NCBI GenBank assembly: GCA_004335635.1
Contig: QAXH01003808.1
Location: forward strand, 1-22,577
Direction: 5' to 3'
Source: Chloromonas sp. AAM2
Taxonomy: Eukaryota; Chlorophyta; Chlorophyceae; Chlamydomonadales; Chlamydomonadaceae
DNA length: 22,577 nt
Shown piece after piece: positions 8,201 to 17,462 of the stretch. How positions within the stretch are numbered: the first letter of the stretch is position 1; each line of letters opens with the position of its first letter. Both the position numbers and the translations under genes were made by a program. The notes below the pieces were generated by a model. It had not been told where the DNA came from, did no database searches, and worked only from the letters and a program-made list of their open reading frames with translations.

Positions 8201-11200
8201 GAGTGTATTATTACTACCCCCCTGTGCAGGCGCATGATGGATCTGCGCGTGTCCATCACCGGTGGCGTGCACTTTGACCTGGTCAAGCGGGTCATGCGCG
8301 ACATCCAGCGCTCGGGCCAGGGCCCGGAGGCAATCGTGCAGCAGGTCACAGAGACTGTGTACCCCATGTACAAGGTGCGCAGGGCTGTGGAATCGTCTAG
8401 CATCGTTTTCTTCTAGCATCGTACAAATACGTGCATACAGATGTTTGCAGACAGATAATTGCAAAAAACCTACAATAATAAGGCGTCAACCGCCTAAATC
8501 TGCCTTATTCTGCAAGGAGACCACTCAAAAGCCAATAAAACGATCAGTGAATCATCAATATGGGGCACATGGGGCAGGGCCACGTTGCATGCATGCAGCA
8601 GTGGAGGTCGCTCGACACGCATCGATTGCCCCAGGCGTTCAGCCTCTGGTGCCAAGCAGGTGGCACACGGCATGAGGATGCGCCAGGCGGCAAGGATAGT
8701 AACTGCTGATTTAACTGCAAACAGTCACATCAAGATTTGCCACATGACCCGGACTGCTTGATGAGGTTGACTGTGCGTCTGAACTGACAATCAACTGCAA
8801 ATGAATTGCTATCAACGAAGCAGCGGCTGCTGTGATTACTGCAGTTACTGTAACTGCTGTGTTGAAAGCAGTAGCAAACCAATAGAAACCATGTGTCTTG
8901 CCGCATGGCCCCGGCTGCTTGATGAGGTGGGTTGTGTGTGTGTGTACGTGTGTGTGTGCAGGCATTCATTGAGCCCGACCTTCAGACTGCCCAGCTGCGC
9001 ATCACCAACAGCTTCAACCCCTTCTCCGGCTTCATGCACCCCACCTACATACTCAAGAGTGCGGCGGTACCGGACCTGGAGCTCATTCGCACACAGCTAA
9101 GGGTGAGACGCGCCTGACGACCACACATGAACAGGCTAAGGCTAACCCTACACCTGACCCCAAGGCTCACGCTGCTCATTGCACCATACTGCCATTGAGC
9201 TTCCTTAGCTTACTGAATGTACGCCCCGTGCACACCAGACCGTGACCATAGACCCACTGTTCCATCGAGCGGAGATTTTGGGTTCTCAGCACAAGTTTGC
9301 CTGCACCTGCACCTCTAGCCTTGCATTGTCATAGTGCAGGTCACACATGTAAAGTTCGGCTGTGTTTGTAGCATAGAAGAAGCAAAATGCACAAACGCCA
9401 GCTGGGCCGCTACAAGTTGGCCTGCAATGGATGCTGGTGGTGACAGTGGACCCCTCCTCGAGTTCATGTGCTTGCCTGTGCCCCGCCTACCAGCAAGGCT
9501 GTCGGCTAGCATCACATGCTGCACTGTTCATCACCCGACGACGTCCCCATCTTGAATCTGGGTATTGTTTCATAACTGACTAGAAACACAAAAGTCAACA
9601 ACGCAAAATTGTACAGCACACAAACTAGTTTGGAACAATGCGGTATGTATGTGTGTTTGTATGTGCGTATGCACGTAAGGATGGTTTACCCATGCATGCC
9701 CAGGCGTTGGGTCCTTTAGAGGAGGTGCGCGACCGGGACCTGGCCGACATCTACCTGCTGCCGCCGGGGGAGGACCCGGAAACGTGCGTCACGTGGCTGC
9801 GCATGCGCAACAAGGACGGGCGGTACACGCTCATGTTCGAGGAGTGGGTCACGGAGGAGCCGTTCATCATCTCACCAAGGATTTCTTTCGAGGTGGGGTG
9901 TCATAGCTGCCGGGCAGGTACAGGCACAATGGTGCAGACAAGGCAACAGGGACAGCACAGGGTGCGTTGGGGCAGGCTCTCCCACTGCATGTTCAGCTTC
10001 CCGAGCAGATGGCCATTGCAACTTCCACTTCATCAGCCTTGGCCGCCAAACGGCGAACAGTGCGGCTCACAACTGTAGCCTGGTGGACTACTTCCTGTCT
10101 GCTCATTCTTCAAAGGTGCAATACGTGTTGACTGCATGTGCAGGTCAATGTCAAGATACTGGGCGGCCTCATGGCATTGGGGTGAGCACATGGATTGGGA
10201 GCAGGAACCGGCCAGCTGTGGTGTGGAGCAGGCGTTTGCATGTCGTGGGCTCAAACACGCATGGACACACGGTCAACAGCGGTGCATGTTGCATGCTGTG
10301 CTCAAGGATGCACGGCATGGTGGATTAATTGCAAGATATATATCCTGCACTGCGCACAAGCCCATGCCCTTGGTGAAAACAACACTGTGCATGGGGATGC
10401 ACAAGTCAATGCCTTGAGTGGCACGTGGCTGTGGCGTTTCCTGCCAGGTATGAGATCGGCGCCATCCTCAAGCGCACATCGCACATCTTCAAGGCTGATG
10501 ACACCACCATCAAGGTGGATGAGGTCGACAACATGGGGAGCTTTGTGCAGGTGAGGAAACCACCGGACCAGAAGTATGACGCATATTTGATTGACTTTTG
10601 TCCTCAGTTGCGTGACACATCTTTGCACATAATTGACACGTGCTGTGTAAGGTGCTTGCTATATGTAATGGCAGCACAATCCATTTCACGTCCATCCGGG
10701 GTCAACGGCAACAGCTACCATTGGCAGTGTTCCTCCCAGCGCCCGTCAAACCCTGCCATTGATCTTGGCGTCACTTCAAAGCACAACCACCAGCGATCTT
10801 CGCCTCCCTTGATGCTCTCAGCTCATGCCTTGGCACCCATTCATATCATCATCCCATTGGCACCCATACATATCACACCCATTCATATTCTGCGCACAGG
10901 TTTTGGGTCGTGAGCATCAAATCCCTGGGCCTTGCATCTGATGCGTCAACACCCACCCTCTCTGTACTCACCTTTGCATCTGATGCATCACACCTCTTAC
11001 GGCCCATCTGCCCACCCTCTTCCCTCTTTTCCCGTGCGCCCTCCCTCGAGATGCACTGCCCGACACTGAAATACATATCACGCTTGTCTGCGCGCAGTTG
11101 TTGGGTCGTGAGCGTCAGCGTGTCGCGGACCTGGGCACTGCTCTGGGGCTGGACGGAACGTACATCGCTAGATCCTACATCGAACAGGTGGGAGAGACAA

Positions 11201-13950
11201 GGCGCAGTCTTCATGTGGTGTTGACGCCATCTCACTAGCCAGCCATACCAAGTGCAGTGGTTTCACCGGGTCAGCACAGGTTGGTTGCCTCTGTGGCGGC
11301 CACTCCATACTGTGTTGATGATCGACCACCCCCCAAGGAGCGCTTTCCAATGCCCTGTTCGTGGTGCAAAAACAGTAGAAAGGCCGCTGTTGGTGGCCAA
11401 TCACCTCGTCTGGACGTGCCCCTCAACACGTGTCAGACCTCATATGTGCGGAATGAAGCAGCAAAGTAACAGAGATCACTTTGCAACACAAGCACAAGCT
11501 ACCCAACAGCAGTTGTTTACCAGCTCACATGCAGCACAACAGCATGACCGTCTGCACTTCGCTGCGTCTTCAGCGTGCTACACATCTGTGCCTGGGTGGG
11601 CGCCCGTCTGCAGGTTCAGCTGTCCCAGTTGACGGATGACTTTGCCAGCGTGGCCGCTGAGATGCGCCACAAGCTCACCACATCTGGCAACAACACGCAG
11701 GTAATCACAGACCAAACACATAAACTAGTGAAAGTACTGTCAACTGTTTACTGTAAGCCGGCAGCTAGGGGCTTACACAGGTAGGGGCTGCTTGTGCGAC
11801 CACGGCAGGCGTGCTTGGTGATGGAATGGGCGTGTATGTTGACGTCTGAGCGCTGCCGGCAGGCTTGTGGAGCAGCGCTCGCTGTCCCGAGTGTGCCCTG
11901 TCGCTTGTAACACTGGCACGGGACCTCCTCCTCCTCATGCTTGTTGGGGTTGTAGTCTTGTCCTTCTGTTCGCTATGTTCATAGTGTTAGCGCACCAAAC
12001 TCTGCTCGCTTTATCAGAACGTGCAGTTTACAGTCGTTCACGTGGAGCCTCCTTGTTTCATGTTGAGGCTGTTATGCATGTTCTATTGTTAGTGCACGGA
12101 CCTGTGCTCTAAGCCACCTGGCTGTGTCACCGTTGCAGGTCCTGAGCGAGATCCTGAATGCCTCGCCCCCCGCACGTCCGGGGCGCCGCATTCCCCGCGC
12201 CACGCTCAGTGCCCCCATGCACCACCCGGGCAACGACTCGCTGTCCACCAGCGCTCCGCCGGACGCGCCCGCGCACGGGCTGCACATGGCGCACAGGGGC
12301 CCCTCGCCCTCCCAGCTGACTGCGGCCCTTGCGAGTGAGGAGCGAGCATACAGGAACAGACAGGATGCAACACACTGGTTTTGGGGGCAGGTGGTGATGC
12401 TGTAATATGGATATGTGGCCACGTGTTGTTATGTTTGTGTAACGTGACGATACAGGTGTAAAAGCTTACTCACCCACTCGTTGCTTTGAGAAAGGCTACG
12501 GCTGGAATGCAACGCAATGGTTTCAGCGCCAGTGCACAGCAGTAGCGGTCAAGAACTTCTGGGCGTACTGGGATTGAGCAGAGAGAGAGAGGGGGTGTTT
12601 GAATTGACTTGGTGGCGTGCAATGTGTGCGGGCAAGCCGTGCTGCATGTGTGTTACCGTGCTGCTTAGCTTTGTATGTTTGTTCATCTGCTGTCTTGTAG
12701 CTCACAATGAGCTGTCTTCCACCGCCAGCAGCGGCGCAGGCAGGCCCCCCAGCGCCACACACCACCGCAACGGCAACACCAACAACACCCACGGGTCCTT
12801 CGGCCACGCGTCCTCGCTACTCCAGTCGCCAGTACCCGCCATCCCCACACCCCGCACCCAACACATGGGCTTCAGTCCCGCCCCAAATGCAAGCCTGCTG
12901 ACGGCAGCTGTGTCCGGCACAGGAGCGGGCACCAACGGGTTTGGCGCGGCAAGAGAGCCCCCCCACACACCACAGCCTGGCGGCCGCAGCCACCTTATCA
13001 ATGCACGTGGCCCTCCTAGGGTTAAGAGTCTGGGTCAGATGCTAGCGGCGTCAGGCAGCAATGGCAGCGGCATGGACCAGATTGGTAATGCTGGCAATGG
13101 AGAGGGCGTGTCAAGAGCTGTGACTGAGCAACTGGACAAGCAGATGTTGCTCATCACCCAATCAGTGGAGCAGTAAGTCAGAAGCACCGGGGCAGGATTG
13201 TCAGGCAGCCCGGAGCAGCAAAGGACACACATCACAGGCAGAGATCTGAAAGTCTGCATGTGCAACGCACGCTCAATTGGTAACACGGCACGTCCGGAGG
13301 TTTTGCACTCTCGAGTAACCTAGCGCAAGTTACACGTTGCCAAGGAGAGGAAGAGGTGCTGCGGTTTCTGGCCACAGGTGCACGTGTCATGCATCTGGAG
13401 TTCAGGTGTCGTAGGCTTGTCAGGATGGCATGTATCGCCATGCGAGTCACCATCACATTCTCATCACATGGCTTATCATGTTTCAACCCATGGCCACGGA
13501 GAGTTGCTTTTCTTCTTCTCTATCTATTCTCTTACCCAAGGCCGATTGGATGAGTGTCAGCAGTGTTTTGATACGCTTTGGCACCACCGTATACATGCAA
13601 CATCATGCTCGCATTGCAAAGGACTGCTGGTGCTCAGTCCGAACCACCCGTGTGTGTGCAGGTACTCAGACCTGAAGCTTCAGCTGGACGCGCTTGTGGG
13701 TCAGTATCAGGAGACGCACTCAGCCCTGCAGCACATGAGTCAAGCCACTGCTCAGCTGGCCACAAACATGCAAGCGACGCTAGCTGCAGTAGCGGCCAGG
13801 GACACAGCGGCCCCGGCTGCAGAGGCCAGGGCACACCAAGGCCCGCTAGATGGCCTAGGGCTGTCTGTGGGAGTGGGCCTGGGAGCTGGGTTGCTGGCAG
13901 CTGGCCTGGTGCTGCTGATGATGGGACGCAGCCGCCCCATGGCAGCGTAA
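5215..13950 (+). CDS. Triphosphate tunnel metalloenzyme, TTM1/TTM2 type (uridine-kinase-like P-loop + CYTH + tail anchor)
   Basis: Exons: 5215-5265 (tentative first), 5420-5519, 5919-6050, 6289-6365, 6782-6841, 7303-7415, 8230-8374, 8962-9102, 9704-9892, 10144-10181, 10448-10550, 11098-11187, 11614-11700, 12139-12334, 12701-13172 and 13662-13950. Phases agree at every junction, giving about 760 residues (743 without the first exon). Order of parts: kinase-like P-loop domain (about residues 20-226), CYTH domain (about 227-442), low-complexity linker (443-650), coiled coil (650-715), and transmembrane tail anchor (about 730-752). This matches the architecture of Arabidopsis TTM1/TTM2, which act as pyrophosphatases rather than uridine kinases and are tail-anchored in the mitochondrial outer membrane. 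Recalled similarity is strong in GGVHFDLVKRV, ETVYPMYK, FNPFSGF, IYLLPPGEDPE, FIISPRI and ILGGLMALGY. The same activity and location are inferred here. The linker is longer than in plants. Confidence 0.9.
5420..8374 (+). other. Uridine-kinase-like P-loop domain of the TTM gene (six exons)
   Basis: Exon 5420-5519 gives the N-terminal helix ending FDFDKG. Exon 5919-6050 holds the Walker A motif GASGSGKT (coding about 5991-6014). Exon 6289-6365 begins VVVISMDMYNDG, with the MDMYNDG segment expected after the first strand. Exon 6782-6841 is TDYECLQANLADLKAGRPTQ. Exon 7303-7415 carries VPIYDFRVSKRVGY and VVIVEGIYALSDKL, where VEGIYAL is the Walker-B-side segment. Exon 8230-8374 carries DLRVSITGGVHFDLVKRVMR, RDIQRSG and ETVYPMYK. 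The P-loop Lys and Thr are intact, so nucleotide or phosphate binding is plausible. In plant TTM1/2 this domain does not act as a uridine kinase. Confidence 0.9.
7690..8021 (+). repeat. Intronic direct repeats with a TTGGGGGCAT motif and a 12-base microsatellite
   Basis: This lies inside the 7416-8229 intron of the TTM gene. GGGGGCATGTCATACT appears at about 7695-7710 and again at 8007-8022. Three diverged units of about 25 bases, each starting CATGACA and carrying a TTGGG[GA]G motif, run head to tail at 7947-7970, 7971-7996 and 7997-8021. At 7800-7835 a 12-base unit CACCTGCCACGC is repeated about three times. No terminal inverted repeats or coding capacity were seen, so this is simple repeat expansion rather than a recognisable transposon. 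Confidence 0.55.
8931..8960 (+). repeat. TG dinucleotide repeat abutting a splice acceptor
   Basis: An interrupted (TG)n tract runs directly into the CAG acceptor of the exon starting at 8962, taking the place of a normal pyrimidine tract. Several other acceptors in this gene end in TGTGCAG or GTGTGTGCAG (8229, 10143, 13661), so a GT-rich tract before the acceptor recurs here. Confidence 0.6.
8962..11700 (+). other. CYTH (triphosphate tunnel) domain of the TTM gene (six exons)
   Basis: Exon 8962-9102: AFIEPDLQTAQLRITNSFNP, then FSGFMHPTYILKS. Exon 9704-9892: DIYLLPPGEDPETC, TWLRMRNKDGRYTLMFEEWV and FIISPRISFEV. Exon 10144-10181 is a 38-base micro-exon coding VNVKILGGLMALG. Exon 10448-10550: YEIGAILKRTSHIF, then DDTTIKVDEVDNMGSFVQ. 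Exon 11098-11187: LLGRERQRVADLGTALGLDG and YIARSYIEQ. Exon 11614-11700: VQLSQLTDDF. The alternating charged strands (LRMRN, LMFEEW, KVDEV) suit the CYTH barrel. As in plant TTM1/2, I do not see a canonical N-terminal ExExK signature where simple TTMs carry it. Confidence 0.85.
10868..11110 (+). repeat. Partial duplication of an intron 3' end plus CYTH exon start (decoy acceptor)
   Basis: At 10868-10916 the pattern ACATATCAC..CTGCGCACAG, then GTTTTGGGTCGTGAGC, repeats the true border at about 11073-11114 (ACATATCAC..CTGCGCGCAG, then TTGTTGGGTCGTGAGC). The two acceptors are 198 bases apart (10900 and 11098). The upstream copy would read VLGREHQIPGPCI and then a stop at 10939-10941, against LLGRERQRVADLG for the true exon. 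It is therefore an aborted exon copy inside the intron 10551-11097, and splicing to it would truncate the protein. Confidence 0.7.
12139..13950 (+). other. Low-complexity linker, coiled coil and C-terminal tail anchor of the TTM gene
   Basis: Exons 12139-12334 and 12701-13172 encode a Pro/Ser/His/Asn/Gly-rich linker (SAPPDAPAHGLHMAHRG; HHRNGNTNNTHG), then an amphipathic helix (VTEQLDKQMLLITQSVEQ). Exon 13662-13950 continues it (YSDLKLQLDALVGQYQETH). The end is a Gly/Leu/Val-rich membrane span beginning LGLSVGVGLGAGLLAAG and followed by GRSRPMAA and TAA. A single span close to the C-terminus followed by a short basic tail is the hallmark of tail-anchored proteins, inserted after translation with the enzyme domains in the cytosol. 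The target membrane in this organism is inferred from plant relatives. Linker length and composition are lineage-specific. Confidence 0.85.
13600..13650 (+). repeat. Short dispersed repeat, copy 1 (TTM gene last intron)
   Basis: This segment immediately precedes the last TTM exon (13662). Its core at 13608-13630 is identical over 23 bases to 21875-21897, which lies in an intron of the right-hand gene. The flanks are similar too (ACATCAT before the core, and AGTCCG followed by AACC after it). It is likely a fragment of a dispersed element, or a gene-converted intron segment. Confidence 0.65.
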
Positions 13951-14813
13951 CGCAGCAACACGGGCATAATTACGTAGTTACATAGTTACTTGGCGCTTAG
14001 CGTGCTGATCAACACGACCAAAGAATCTGACGCAGGTGACTGCAGATCGGGTCATCCAATGCATCTCACTTGGCCCGAAGAACTTGGCTGTGTGAGGCGT
14101 CCGCATGGCGTAGCTGTGATATCTGCTGCTGGTGGGCCGCGGCAGCTATAGTCTTGACGTGACAGTGTGATGACACTGGCCCCAAAGGTCACAGTGTACG
14201 TCCTTCTTCATGTGTCCCTTTCTTGTACCATTCATATCCGTTGTTAGGCTAGCCAGTCCATAGTGTTGGCGCCACTACTTAGCTCAAATAATTCAGATCT
14301 CTTGTTCGTTGTGGTTGACTTGTAGCTGTAGGCGCCTTAATTCTTCTCAGAACACGTAGCTCCTTTCAGCTTTGCAACCTCGCGCCGCTTGTACCGGAGA
14401 CTTCTTTTGGACTGCTGTGTGCAAGCCCACAGCCTCCACCTTGCTACAAATCTTGATACTGCAGCCTGATCCCTGTAGCAAGGTCTTGAGTGCCACCAGT
14501 TGGCCTAGCGCTGAATAAGATGATTACGGGTGCATATGCATGATCAATGCGAGCCAGGGCCAGCAATAATCCATGCAGCACACTGGGCCCACCATTGCCA
14601 TCACAACGTTGGAATGCCGGCTGCCTTCAACGCATCAGTATGCGAACCTTGACTGATGCATGCCCTGGATGAGGACTTGTATGCTGACTTGATGCGAATT
14701 TCTGCAACTTCCTTATGTCAACTTGAATATTACCACTTGCCAGAACTTTGAATGAATTTTGATTGCTTTCAGGCCAGGATAGGCCAGGCACTTGGGTTTT
14801 GATGACGCTGTAA
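13951..14813 (+). other. Probable 3' UTR of the TTM gene
   Basis: After the TAA at 13948-13950 no good coding signal was recognised on either strand. The first plus-strand TGTAA that I find is at 14809-14813, which would give a 3' UTR of about 860 bases. That is long but not unusual for volvocine algae. An earlier, non-canonical signal cannot be excluded. Confidence 0.35.
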
Positions 14814-16560
14814 TCTACAGCAGCATGGCTGTTGAATGCCAGGCCCCACCGCAAACATGACTGTGGTGTGGCAGCATGTTCACTGCAGCCCACTTTGACT
14901 GAGGCTACGCTTGAGCCATGTTGTACTTCCTGCATTGCCAGCAATGCCAGTATGCTAGCATCACCACCATGCAGAGATTACAGAAGACGGAAGACGTCCT
15001 CACTATGGTGCTTTCCTCGGGGCGTTGAAGTGGAACACATGCACGCTTGTGAGCCTGGGCTCGTGTCTGTTGTAACTTTTCAGGTGACCCTGGAGCAGAC
15101 AAGCGAGATTGCTGCGTCTACATTTGTTGACTGGCTTGCATGCGTCATAGTCACCGAACAGATAACCAAGCCGAATCAAAGAACGCACTGGGATGGTCTT
15201 ATTACAACCTGCCTTCTGTCTTCTGCAGCTGCAGTTGGCCTTACAGTATGGTGGACATCACACATGGTTGTACAAGTCATGGCTAACAACTCAACCACCA
15301 CCCGGCTGCTCGTGAAGGCAGTCACTGAATGCTTCAGTGCTCAGCTCTGCACACACATGTGTCTGCCGCACACTTGCCTTGGACATGCGAGCTGTGCAAT
15401 CCATGCCTCAACTTAACTATACGCGTGCAGCCGTTACAAAAAGCACCTATCTCCGCCCAGAGACAGACGCTGCATGCATCACACGCATGGGCGCTGCACT
15501 GACAATCGTTGCTGCGCGGCCTGTCATAGAAAAATTGGTTCACGATTTATCAGCACGTTGGCGGCTTAGTACGTCGAACATTAGCCTTTAGCCGAAGTGT
15601 TCCATGACGCGCCCGAGAGTGACGTCTCTCGAGTTCAGCTGCCACCTCTCACTGCGACTACGGTGCGGCAGATGCTCCTGCGGACGTCAAGGTCTCCTAA
15701 CCGGCCGGACGTACACATCCGGAGCTGGAGGAAGCGCTACAGGCGCTGCCACACCCGTAGATCACATACACTTAGCTCGCTTGTGGCAGCAAGAAATTCA
15801 AGGCAGGAGTCCGGAACATTGGTCTGCTGTCCGCCTCAGCATGGTGTGTTGAAGGCAGTGCAACCGTTTGACGGTTGGTTAATGCGTCTGGAGTCGTCCA
15901 ACAAGCCTTCGACGTGCTGCAAAAACCGCTGCGACGTAGAGATTGTTGTGAGGGTTGAAGGTATGCATGCTGTGCGAGCCGCGCAAGCTTGCTTGCATGC
16001 AAGCCTGGTGGGCGGTTTTACTTGCATGCAAGCCAGACGAGCTGGCCATGCAGAATCTGCACCCGGCATAGGCTTGCCGCGATAAGGCGAGCCAAGTGAT
16101 TATGTTCAAGACAATGGCAGGGTCAGCAATTGCGTAATGGCTGGTGTCAACCCGTCCGAAGTCCGTCCAAGGCCAAAGTGACCGGCACAACACAGGTGAC
16201 GATGCTTTGAGACAGGCTGATTCAACGCCCCTTGTGCTCATGGACTCTTACCATCCAATGCGTCAGTAGTTCTCACGGCAACGCTTCTAACAGTAACCAA
16301 GGCGCGTTTACCGCTTGTTCTGTTTCCATTTCATCAGCTGCCTGGCCGGAATCCATGCTAGGCCAAGGACATGCTTAGCGCGCCAAGGAAGCATCACCTT
16401 CAATTCAGACAATACTTCAAGGTATGCAGCCGTGCAGCTGAGTGCAATCGTCAGCAAATGACTTAGTCAACATGACACTGCGGATTATGATCACGGGCTG
16501 CAAATTATGGAAGCATCCTGGTGGATCATGTAAAACCACCTTAAAACCATGTCTTAGCCG
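14814..16560. other. Gene-poor spacer without a recognisable gene
   Basis: Open frames occur on the plus strand (14832-15416, 15402-15591, 15597-16085). Their codon choice and Cys/His/Thr-rich translations look like chance frames, and I recognise no domain. The palindrome TTGCATGCAA occurs at about 15993-16002 and 16021-16030. It recurs as part of the minisatellite further right, so this segment may hold outlying or ancestral copies of that repeat. No tRNA, rRNA or transposon terminal repeats were seen. Confidence 0.4.
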
Positions 16561-16569
16561 CAATGAGCA

Positions 16570-17100
16570 TGTGCCACTGCATGCAACAGCTGTACTGCTC
16601 CACGCATGCAACAGGTGCCGTTCCATGCATGCATAAGACACTGTCCCAAGCATGCAACATTTACCGTCCCATGCATGCAACAGGTGCCGTTCCCCGCAGC
16701 AACAGTCGATATTCCATGCAGCAACAGTCGATATTCCATGCATCAAGCCTGTGCGCATGCAACAGGCAATGTTGCATTCATGAAGCTTGTGTCGTTCCAC
16801 AAAGCAACAGGTAATCTTCGATGCATGGAGCATGTGCTGTTCCATGCATGCACCGGGCACAGTTGCATGCATGCAACATGTACCGTTCTACGCATGCAAC
16901 ATGTGCCTATCCACAGGCAGGCTTTGCAAAGGGCAGGCTTTCACGCATGTAGCTTGTGCCGTTCCATGCATGCAACTTGTGCCGTTTCACGCATGCAACA
17001 GATGCTGTTCTCATCATACCAAACATACCAAACATACCTTGATGCGTACAACAGGGGCTGTTCCGTGCATGGGACAGATATTGTGCCGTGCATGGAGTAA
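16570..17100. repeat. Degenerate minisatellite, unit about 24 bases, built on CATGCATGCAAC
   Basis: Roughly 20 imperfect units follow the pattern CATGCAACATGTGCCGTTCC. Variants include GTGCCGTTCCATGCATGCAA and TACCGTTCTACGCATGCAA, and a 24-base sub-unit CAGCAACAGTCGATATTC repeats near 16697-16738. The period is about 24 bases, a multiple of three, so several frames on both strands stay open for long stretches with an 8-residue Cys/Met/His-rich repeat. These frames lack codon bias, splice context and a stable consensus. They are better read as a by-product of the repeat than as a gene. Each unit holds an ATGCAT or TGCATGCA palindrome, which could form small hairpins. Confidence 0.75.
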
Positions 17101-17105
17101 GCGCC

Positions 17106-17458
17106 GTTTCATGCAAACCACAAGCTTGCCTTTCACGTGTGCCACAGTTACCGCTGCACACTTCTGCGACTTCAAGTGTGCAGCAAGGGGCATCTTTGCA
17201 TGGGCGCCTGAGCAGAGTCTGCCAGCTGTCAATACTTGGAAGTTGGAGTCCCTCGTGATTACATGATTATGCCTCTTGTCCGTTGAAACCATGTTCTGCC
17301 TTAGTTCAGCCACAGGACCAATCGCGGCAGCGTTTTTCTGAATCGCTCTGGCTCAAACTATCTTCTCCATTCTCCTTCCATTCATCGATTGGCACACACA
17401 CGCACAATGTCACACACGAATCTCCATCAATAGCTCATACATTTCCCCTTGCATACAT
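17106..17458. other. Spacer containing the 3' end region of the right-hand gene
   Basis: No gene is recognised. A minus-strand TGTAA signal (TTACA on the plus strand, 17259-17263) lies about 200 bases beyond the inferred stop of the minus-strand gene (17463-17465). It is a plausible poly(A) signal, so most of 17260-17462 may be its 3' UTR. Confidence 0.35.
17259..17263 (-). terminator. Minus-strand TGTAA poly(A)-type signal
   Basis: The pentamer reads TGTAA on the minus strand, 200 bases after the TGA stop at 17463. It favours ending the right-hand gene with the exon 17627-17463 rather than at the alternative stop at 18133, for which I found no nearby TGTAA. Confidence 0.35.
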
Positions 17459-17462
17459 GACG

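Noticed and set aside
11863..11890. Possible extra TTM exon after CTGCCGGCAG (reading LVEQRSLSR)
   Set aside because: The phases do not fit the neighbouring exons, which already join in phase 0, and no good donor follows.
14832..15416. Open frame of 194 codons on the plus strand
   Set aside because: The translation is Cys/Thr/His-rich without bias or domain, and overlaps presumed spacer. A TTTTCAG acceptor-like site at about 15077-15083 was considered, but no in-phase partner exon was found.
15402..15591. ATG-initiated frame of 62 codons (MPQLNYTRAAV..)
   Set aside because: It reads somewhat protein-like (ARPVIEKLVHDLSARW), but no homology, splice partner or signal supports it, so it was left in the spacer description.
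15597..16085. Arg/Ser/His-rich open frame of 162 codons
   Set aside because: Two other frames are open over the same bases. No domain or splice context was found; a chance frame in a GC-rich segment is likely.
16417..17266. Long open frames on both strands over the minisatellite
   Set aside because: They arise because the repeat period is a multiple of three; simultaneous openness on both strands and lack of codon bias argue against coding.
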